Source: Collinsella sp944321445 (GTDB lineage: Bacteria; Actinomycetota; Coriobacteriia; Coriobacteriales; Coriobacteriaceae). From it: a stretch of DNA of 5,436 nt. The notes beneath the pieces are model-generated. The model saw nothing but the letters and a program-made list of their open reading frames with translations, had not been told where the DNA came from and did not search any database. Each line of letters starts with the position of its first letter. Positions within the stretch are counted from its first letter, which is position 1. The stretch is from NCBI RefSeq assembly GCF_030371825.1, contig NZ_JAUDDM010000024.1; one strand, 5' to 3'. The position numbers and the translations under genes were made by a program. Shown here in pieces: positions 1 through 5,436 of this stretch.

Positions 1-83
1 CCGAGAACACCGCGTTATTTTGAGTTGTTTAATGAAAATAATCGCTAACTCAATTAATCCGATGGTCACTTTGTGATCATCAA
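1..83 (+). other. 3' part of the 16S-23S rRNA spacer
   Basis: This is the spacer directly ahead of the 23S gene. It contains no tRNA gene in the visible part; a tRNA-Ala or tRNA-Ile further upstream cannot be excluded because the window starts inside the spacer. Two foldable segments are visible. Bases 20-26 (TTGAGTT) can pair with 47-53 (AACTCAA). Bases 61-69 pair with 73-81 over nine pairs, one of them G-U, around a three-T loop, so this hairpin ends two bases before the 23S start. Such hairpins usually mark processing regions of the precursor RNA; that role is inferred. Confidence 0.85.
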
Positions 84-3007
<2,924 letters not shown>

Positions 3008-3056
3008 GGCAAAGCGGTTGAGGTAAGTTTTGGAAGGAAAAGATATTGTTTAGTTT

Positions 3057-3087
3057 TGAGAGCACAAGCTCTCAGTCCGAAGGGACT
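3057..3087 (+). other. Two tandem hairpins in the 23S-5S spacer
   Basis: The spacer between 23S and 5S (3008-3094) holds two hairpins back to back. The first is TGAGAGC (3057-3063), loop ACAA, GCTCTCA (3068-3074). The second is AGTCC (3074-3078), loop GAAG, GGACT (3083-3087). They share base 3074, so only one can use it at a time. No T-run follows, so they do not look like terminators. A role in precursor processing just ahead of 5S is inferred. Confidence 0.6.
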
Positions 3088-3094
3088 AACATAG

Positions 3095-3211
3095 TGTGGT
3101 GATGATGGCTTGAAGGATACACCTGTTCCCATGCCGAACACAGAAGTTAAGCTTCAACACGCCGAAAGTAGTTGGGGGATCGCTCCCTGCGAGGATAGGA
3201 CGTTGCCACGC
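3095..3211 (+). rRNA. rrf: 5S ribosomal RNA
   Basis: This is the 5S rRNA of the large subunit, about 117 nt, the usual length. It contains the typical core CCCATGCCGAACACAGAAGT and ends in GCCACGC. The terminal helix pairs the 5' GTGTGGT with the 3' GCCACGC, using G-U pairs. It lies about 87 bases after the 23S end and 50 bases before the first tRNA, consistent with one rrn transcript. The exact ends are uncertain by one or two bases. Confidence 0.95.
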
Positions 3212-3220
3212 TAATAACAG

Positions 3221-3252
3221 GCTTTGGCACCTGGTTCTTTATGTGCCAGGGC
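3221..3252 (+). other. Hairpin in the 5S to tRNA-Ser spacer
   Basis: Bases 3221-3230 (GCTTTGGCAC) pair with 3243-3252 (GTGCCAGGGC) over ten pairs, two of them G-U, around a 12-base loop. No T-run follows, so it is unlikely to stop transcription. It separates 5S from the tRNA array and may help processing. The position matches where the Bacillus trnD-type array has tRNA-Asn, which is absent here. Confidence 0.5.
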
Positions 3253-3261
3253 TTGGATACT

Positions 3262-3353
3262 GGAGAGTTGTCCGAGTTGGCCGAAGGAGCAGCATTGGAA
3301 ATGCTGTATACGGGTTAAAGCCTGTATCAAGGGTTCGAATCCCTTACTCTCCG
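3262..3353 (+). tRNA. tRNA-Ser (anticodon GGA)
   Basis: Class II tRNA of 92 nt that reads UCC and UCU serine codons. The acceptor stem GGAGAGT/ACTCTCC is perfect, with discriminator G at 3353. The anticodon stem CAGCA/TGCTG encloses loop TTGGAAA, with GGA at 3297-3299. A long variable arm pairs TACGGG with CCTGTA, the hallmark of tRNA-Ser, and the T arm contains GGGTTCGAATCCC. No CCA is encoded; the next bases are TTTTAT. It is the first tRNA of the array, 6 bases before tRNA-Glu. Confidence 0.97.
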
Positions 3354-3359
3354 TTTTAT

Positions 3360-3431
3360 GACCCGTTAGTCAAGTGGTTAAGACACCAGCCTTTCACGCT
3401 GGTATCGTGGGTTCAAATCCCGCACGGGTCA
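3360..3431 (+). tRNA. tRNA-Glu (anticodon TTC)
   Basis: A 72-nt tRNA that reads GAA and GAG. The acceptor stem GACCCGT/ACGGGTC is perfect, with discriminator A at 3431. The anticodon stem CCAGC/GCTGG encloses loop CTTTCAC, with TTC at 3393-3395. The T loop is TTCAAAT. No CCA is encoded; CTTTT follows and tRNA-Val begins after only 5 bases. In many bacteria tRNA-Glu also feeds haem synthesis through GluTR, but nothing here speaks to that. Confidence 0.97.
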
Positions 3432-3436
3432 CTTTT

Positions 3437-3509
3437 GGAGGATTAGCTCAGTTGGGAGAGCGTCTGCCTTACAAGCAGAGGGTCACAGGTTCGAGCCCTG
3501 TATCCTCCA
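3437..3509 (+). tRNA. tRNA-Val (anticodon TAC)
   Basis: A 73-nt tRNA whose TAC anticodon (3470-3472) typically reads all or most valine codons after wobble modification. The acceptor stem GGAGGAT/ATCCTCC is perfect, with discriminator A at 3509. The anticodon stem TCTGC/GCAGA encloses loop CTTACAA, and the T arm has ACAGG/CCTGT. No CCA is encoded. A long 38-base spacer with a hairpin follows, where Bacillus-type arrays carry tRNA-Met and tRNA-Asp. Confidence 0.97.
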
Positions 3510-3511
3510 TT

Positions 3512-3527
3512 TACAACGAAAGTTGTA
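3512..3527 (+). other. GAAA-tetraloop hairpin in the Val-Phe spacer
   Basis: TACAAC (3512-3517) pairs perfectly with GTTGTA (3522-3527) around a GAAA loop, a GNRA tetraloop closed by C-G, which is unusually stable for its size. It starts three bases after the tRNA-Val discriminator. No T-run follows. It may be a processing or mRNA-stability element, or the scar of a deletion. Confidence 0.55.
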
Positions 3528-3547
3528 TACCCACATAAGCATAAAAT

Positions 3548-3620
3548 GGCTCGGTAGCTCAGTTGGTAGAGCAACGGATTGAAGCTCCGTGTGTCGGCGG
3601 TTCGATTCCGTCCCGCGCCA
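3548..3620 (+). tRNA. tRNA-Phe (anticodon GAA), one acceptor mismatch
   Basis: A 73-nt tRNA that reads UUC and UUU. The anticodon stem ACGGA/TCCGT encloses loop TTGAAGC, with GAA at 3581-3583. The acceptor stem is GGCTCGG/CCGCGCC with discriminator A at 3620. Position 4 (T, base 3551) faces position 69 (C, base 3616), which is a mismatch; the other six pairs are Watson-Crick. As I recall, the common lactic-acid-bacterial form has G at position 4, which would pair. The T arm GGCGG/CCGTC has one G-U pair. No CCA is encoded. The gene is probably functional, since one internal acceptor mismatch is usually tolerated, but this is not certain. Confidence 0.93.
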
Positions 3621-3626
3621 CTTTAT

Positions 3627-3709
3627 GGGGGAGTAGCGAAGTCTGGTTAAACGCGACGGTCTGTAAAACCGTTCCTTCGGGTTCGGTGGTTCGAATCCAC
3701 TCTCCCCCA
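3627..3709 (+). tRNA. tRNA-Tyr (anticodon GTA)
   Basis: Class II tRNA of 83 nt that reads UAC and UAU. The acceptor stem GGGGGAG/CTCCCCC is perfect, with discriminator A at 3709. The anticodon stem ACGGT/ACCGT encloses loop CTGTAAA, with GTA at 3663-3665. A long variable arm (roughly 3673-3685, containing CCTTCGGG) fits bacterial tRNA-Tyr. No CCA is encoded; CTTTAT separates it from tRNA-Trp, the same six bases that precede this gene. Confidence 0.97.
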
Positions 3710-3715
3710 CTTTAT

Positions 3716-3786
3716 AGGGATATAGTTAAACGGTATAACTACGGTCTCCAAAACCGTCGTTGTGGGTTCGATTCCTACTATCCCTG
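3716..3786 (+). tRNA. tRNA-Trp (anticodon CCA)
   Basis: A 71-nt tRNA that reads UGG. The acceptor stem AGGGATA/TATCCCT is perfect, with discriminator G at 3786, the expected base for bacterial tRNA-Trp. The anticodon stem ACGGT/ACCGT encloses loop CTCCAAA, with CCA at 3748-3750. Its anticodon stem is identical to that of the neighbouring tRNA-Tyr. No 3' CCA is encoded; CTTATC follows, and tRNA-His begins 16 bases on. Confidence 0.97.
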
Positions 3787-3802
3787 CTTATCTGAATATC
3801 TT

Positions 3803-3878
3803 GGCGGTAATGGTGAAGTTTGGTTAACACACCGGTTTGTGGGTCCGGCACGCGTGGGTTCGAATCCCACTTACCGCC
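3803..3878 (+). tRNA. tRNA-His (anticodon GTG)
   Basis: A 76-nt tRNA that reads CAC and CAU. It has the extra 5' base typical of tRNA-His: G-1 (3803) pairs with C73 (3878), extending the acceptor GCGGTAA/TTACCGC to eight pairs. The anticodon GTG is at 3839-3841 in loop TTGTGGG. The anticodon stem CCGGT/TCCGG is paired except for its loop-closing pair, where T31 (3836) faces T39 (3844). The T arm is GTGGG/CCCAC. No CCA is encoded; CTTTAATT follows, running into a long hairpin. Confidence 0.96.
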
Positions 3879-3881
3879 CTT

Positions 3882-3915
3882 TAATTAGGCGGGGTTCAAA
3901 GATCCCGTTTAATTG
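3882..3915 (+). other. Long perfect hairpin between tRNA-His and tRNA-Cys
   Basis: Bases 3882-3895 pair with 3902-3915 in an uninterrupted 14-pair stem (ten Watson-Crick, four G-U) around the six-base loop TCAAAG. The core CGGGGT/ATCCCG (3890-3895 and 3902-3907) with the adjoining GTTCAAA resembles a tRNA T arm. TTTAATT follows the core, but those bases belong to the stem, so it is a poor terminator. It could be a processing element or the remnant of a lost tRNA gene. The structure is plain in the sequence; the role is inferred. Confidence 0.55.
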
Positions 3916-3924
3916 TAACTATTT

Positions 3925-3995
<71 letters not shown>

Positions 3996-4016
3996 TTTAG
4001 TTAATTCATATAATTT

Positions 4017-4101
4017 GCCTCTGTGGCGGAATTGGCAGACGCGCTGGACTCAAAATCCAGTTCCCGTTGAGGGAGTGTGGGTTCGACCCCCACCGGAGGC
4101 A
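4017..4101 (+). tRNA. tRNA-Leu (anticodon CAA)
   Basis: Class II tRNA of 85 nt that reads the UUG leucine codon. The acceptor stem GCCTCTG/CGGAGGC has one T-G pair, and the discriminator is A at 4101, required by leucyl-tRNA synthetase. The anticodon stem CTGGA/TCCAG encloses loop CTCAAAA, with CAA at 4051-4053. A long variable arm (TCCC..GGGA, about 4061-4076) is present. No CCA is encoded directly after the discriminator. It is the last gene of the operon, 38 bases before the terminator stem. Confidence 0.97.
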
Positions 4102-4139
4102 TTCCAATTAACTGTGTGGATTAACTAAAGATAGTTTAT

Positions 4140-4170
4140 GACGTAACTCAACTGAGTTGCGTCTTTTTTT
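4140..4170 (+). terminator. Intrinsic terminator of the rrn-tRNA operon
   Basis: GACGTAACTC (4140-4149) pairs with GAGTTGCGTC (4154-4163) over ten pairs, one of them T-G, around loop AACT, followed directly by seven T (4164-4170). This is a textbook Rho-independent terminator. It stands 38 bases after tRNA-Leu and points along the + strand only. A smaller hairpin, AACTA/TAGTT (4123-4127 and 4132-4136), lies just upstream. It should end the rRNA-tRNA transcript, although strong rrn transcription may leak through into the insertion sequence. Confidence 0.93.
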
Positions 4171-4285
4171 ATACAGTTTTTCATCTTGCGACTAGACGGA
4201 TATTGGAAGGATGGAAATGGATTAACCTCTTTCACAGGTTAGTAATGGACATATATCCTATCCGAACTAATAACCAGAGTAAGTA

Positions 4286-4339
4286 CCGAATAACAACACG
4301 TATTGAAAAAGCGTCCGTCATAACCGAATAATATCACGT
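4286..4339 (+). repeat. Pair of 16-bp imperfect direct repeats
   Basis: CCGAATAACAACACGT (4286-4301) and CCGAATAATATCACGT (4324-4339) match at 14 of 16 positions, 38 bases apart start to start. The first ends one base before a -35-like TTGAAA; the second covers the -10-like AATAAT. The arrangement would suit a regulator binding two half-sites at a promoter, but a chance duplication is possible in such a short stretch. Confidence 0.4.
4303..4332 (+). promoter_or_regulatory. Weak promoter candidate in the intergenic region
   Basis: TTGAAA (4303-4308) and AATAAT (4327-4332) each match the SigA boxes at five of six bases, 18 bases apart. Transcription would begin near 4340 and soon meet the terminator-like hairpin at 4355-4396. 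The first T of the -10 box, normally important, is missing, so activity is doubtful. Confidence 0.3.
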
Positions 4340-4354
4340 CGATATTTCAAATCT

Positions 4355-4399
4355 AAGTCTCTTATACTGATTACCAAAAATTCGGTTAAGGGACTTTTT
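4355..4399 (+). terminator. Terminator-like hairpin just outside the insertion sequence
   Basis: AAGTCTCTTA (4355-4364) pairs with TAAGGGACTT (4387-4396) over ten pairs, one of them T-G, and three more T follow (4397-4399); five T in total end the run, two of them inside the stem. The 22-base loop can fold further (ACC with GGT). The stem is AT-rich and the T-run short, so termination would be weak. It could act as an attenuator or as a second stop ahead of the insertion sequence. Confidence 0.35.
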
Positions 4400-4406
4400 A
4401 TGCTGA

Positions 4407-4431
4407 GTATTTACAATCTAAGTGCAACAGA
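4407..4431 (+). repeat. Probable left terminal inverted repeat of the IS30 element
   Basis: The stretch contains TTTACAATCTAAGTGCAACA, ending in GCAACAG as the inner end of the IS30 terminal repeat does (recalled). It begins about 96 bases ahead of the transposase start, a usual distance in this family. The partner repeat cannot be seen, so the assignment rests on motif and position. Confidence 0.6.
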
Positions 4432-4433
4432 TT

Positions 4434-4462
4434 TTAAAAAATAAACCCATAGCGGGTAGAAT
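4434..4462 (+). promoter_or_regulatory. Candidate transposase promoter
   Basis: TTAAAA (4434-4439, four of six consensus bases) and TAGAAT (4457-4462, five of six) stand 17 bases apart. Transcription would begin near 4469, about 34 bases ahead of the start codon. The -10 box overlaps the upstream arm of the start-codon stem (4448-4457), so RNA made from this promoter would lack that arm. Confidence 0.45.
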
Positions 4463-4505
4463 ATGTTTAACGACCAAATCAAACTATTCGAGGTAACCCG
4501 TTATG
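4448..4505 (+). promoter_or_regulatory. Stem able to sequester the transposase start codon
   Basis: CATAGCGGGT (4448-4457) can pair with ACCCGTTATG (4496-4505), nine Watson-Crick pairs plus one G-U, with the ATG start inside the downstream arm and the ribosome-binding GAGG (4490-4493) just inside the loop. Only RNA starting upstream of 4448 carries both arms. A short competing hairpin, ACCC/GGGT (4445-4448 and 4454-4457), is possible. IS10 and IS50 are known to block translation of read-through RNA this way; applying it here is inference. Confidence 0.5.
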
Positions 4506-5436
4506 AGCTATATACATCTTACTATAAAAGAACGTGAAATGCTTATGTGTTTAAAGGCTAAAGGATTAACTATTCGTGCAATTGCCTTACACATGAAGCG
4601 TAGTCCAAGTACTATTTCTCGTGAATTAAAGCGTTGTTCTGGTAAATACTCTGCTAATACTGCTGAAAATGACTATCACTTAAAACGTCGTAATTGCCAT
4701 AAACCACTGTTGCTAGATAGTCATCCACTATTGCGCCGTAAAATTGTTCATTATATTTTAGATTTACATTGGTCTCCTGAACAAATCGCTGCGCGATTTG
4801 CGAAAGAACATCAGTGGTGTGTTAGTTATAACACCATCTATCGTCATATTTACAAGCATAATTTAGGCGAACAGTATTCATCTCATGGTGATACCGGAAT
4901 TAAACGACATTTAAGACATAAGCATCACACCCGTCATCCTAAAAATACCAGGAGGCATCGGGAAGCCCAGACAGATTATATTTCAATTCATGAGCGCCCT
5001 AAATTCATCAATGAGCGTCAGCGCATTGGTGATTGGGAAATAGATACTGTAATGGGGAAAACTGGACACTCTGTTCTTTTAACAGTCGTTGATCGTCTTA
5101 GTCGATTAGTATTGATCAAAAAGATCAATCACAAAGAAACAGCTGATGTTAATCAGGGCTTAGTTGATCTCTTAGGATCTATCCCTAAAGAATTTGTCCA
5201 TTCATTGACTCCAGATCATGGGCGTGAATTTCTTAGCCTAAATGATATTCGAGAACGTTTAGGAGTAGCTATTTATTGGCCAGATCCATATTCACCAGAG
5301 GAAAGAGGAACTAATGAAAATACTAATGGCCTAATTAGGGAATACTTTCCTAAAAGAACTGATATTGATGACTATACAGATAAGGACGTCAGTTTCTGCC
5401 AACATCAGCTGAACCGTCGTCCTCGAAAAGTGTTAA
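4503..5436 (+). CDS. IS30-family transposase, 3' end beyond the window
   Basis: DDE transposase that cuts and joins the ends of its own element. The frame is open for 311 codons to the last base. The ATG at 4503 is chosen because GAGG (4490-4493) lies nine bases ahead and the N-terminal helix-turn-helix begins right after it. Residues 5-44 form that DNA-binding domain (LTIKEREMLMCLKAKGL, then SPSTISRELKR). A second region, WSPEQIAARF at 90-99 with NTIYRHIY at 110-117, is typical of the family. The catalytic integrase-like core starts near residue 172, with D181 (GDWEIDT), D238 (TPDHGREF) and E272 (RGTNENTNG); the D-E gap of 33 residues is the IS30 spacing. H239 stands where N is more common, a known kind of variation. 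The last visible residues, LNRRPRKVL (303-311), precede a C-terminal motif usually 15-30 residues from the end, so little is missing. No frameshift or internal stop is seen; it looks intact as far as visible. Confidence 0.95.
   Translation, partial: MSYIHLTIKEREMLMCLKAKGLTIRAIALHMKRSPSTISRELKRCSGKYSANTAENDYHLKRRNCHKPLLLDSHPLLRRKIVHYILDLHWSPEQIAARFAKEHQWCVSYNTIYRHIYKHNLGEQYSSHGDTGIKRHLRHKHHTRHPKNTRRHREAQTDYISIHERPKFINERQRIGDWEIDTVMGKTGHSVLLTVVDRLSRLVLIKKINHKETADVNQGLVDLLGSIPKEFVHSLTPDHGREFLSLNDIRERLGVAIYWPDPYSPEERGTNENTNGLIREYFPKRTDIDDYTDKDVSFCQHQLNRRPRKVL

Larger units (their letters stand above)
4171..4406. other. Intergenic region without a recognisable gene
   Basis: I find no credible coding region on either strand; ATG codons here run into stops within a few codons. 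Visible structure: a hairpin ATTAACCT/AGGTTAGT (4221-4228 and 4236-4243) with a seven-base loop; a pair of imperfect direct repeats (4286-4301 and 4324-4339); a weak promoter candidate; a terminator-like hairpin at 4355-4396; and TAACCGAAT (4321-4329) inverted at 4380-4388. The region may have led into a gene now beyond the insertion sequence. Confidence 0.7.
4407..5436 (+). mobile_element. IS30-family insertion sequence, right end outside the window
   Basis: The element is called from its transposase and a left-end motif. IS30 elements are about 1.0-1.2 kb with one transposase gene and imperfect terminal inverted repeats of 20-30 bp. About 1,030 bases are visible, so little should be missing beyond 5436. 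The exact left boundary cannot be fixed because the right repeat and the short target duplication are outside the window; 4407 is an estimate good to perhaps five bases. It lies about 237 bases after the operon terminator and interrupts no recognisable gene. Confidence 0.85.

Noticed and set aside
20..53. A boxA-type antitermination signal in the rrn spacer
   Set aside because: TTGTTTAATG has some likeness to boxA but misses key positions; the paired TTGAGTT/AACTCAA segments are all that can be supported.
3882..3915. A tRNA pseudogene call for the His-Cys spacer
   Set aside because: Only the T-arm-like core resembles a tRNA; no acceptor, D arm or anticodon arm can be traced in the 46-base spacer, so it is listed as a hairpin and a hypothesis.
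4171..4406. A riboswitch, T-box leader or CRISPR array between the operon and the insertion sequence
   Set aside because: No conserved T-box sequence, no riboswitch core and no regularly spaced repeats are present; the hairpins seen are short and generic.
4422..4427. Outward -35-like TTGCAC on the minus strand in the left end of the insertion sequence
   Set aside because: The motif is real, and some insertion sequences do form outward hybrid promoters, but no good -10 box stands 16-18 bases on, and it would fire antisense into the tRNA operon end.

Overview
The window is the distal part of a bacterial ribosomal RNA operon: the end of the 16S-23S spacer, a full 23S gene, a full 5S gene and nine tRNA genes. 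A strong intrinsic terminator, about 240 bases without a recognisable gene, and the left part of an IS30-family insertion sequence follow, and the insertion sequence is cut by the window end. The 23S and 5S sequences and the tRNA repertoire fit a low-GC Gram-positive of the order Lactobacillales. Several 5S and 23S stretches remind me of the Leuconostoc/Weissella side of Lactobacillaceae, but that is recall, not a comparison I could run.

Layout, all on the + strand. 1-83: tail of the 16S-23S spacer, with a hairpin abutting the 23S start. 84-3007: 23S rRNA; the drug-contact bases I checked are wild type, and an I-CeuI site is present. 3008-3094: 23S-5S spacer with two tandem hairpins. 3095-3211: 5S rRNA. 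3262-4101: tRNA-Ser(GGA), Glu(TTC), Val(TAC), Phe(GAA), Tyr(GTA), Trp(CCA), His(GTG), Cys(GCA) and Leu(CAA). None of the nine encodes its 3' CCA. 4140-4170: intrinsic terminator. 4171-4406: no gene; short repeats, a weak promoter candidate and a second terminator-like hairpin. About 4407 to the end: the IS30 element, with a left-end motif, a promoter candidate and a transposase gene open for 311 codons.

The rRNA and tRNA genes probably form one transcript that is cut into mature RNAs. The three longest spacers (5S-Ser, Val-Phe, His-Cys) each carry a clear hairpin and fall where the related Bacillus-type tRNA array has extra genes, so the cluster looks like a trimmed version of that array. The IS30 element sits downstream of this highly transcribed operon. 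Its transposase start codon can be locked in a 10-bp stem that forms only in transcripts entering from outside, which suggests protection against read-through expression.

I saw no CRISPR array, phage gene, defence gene or new protein system. The points worth a second look are the trimmed tRNA array with its spacer hairpins, a mismatched acceptor stem in tRNA-Phe, and the start-codon stem of the insertion sequence.
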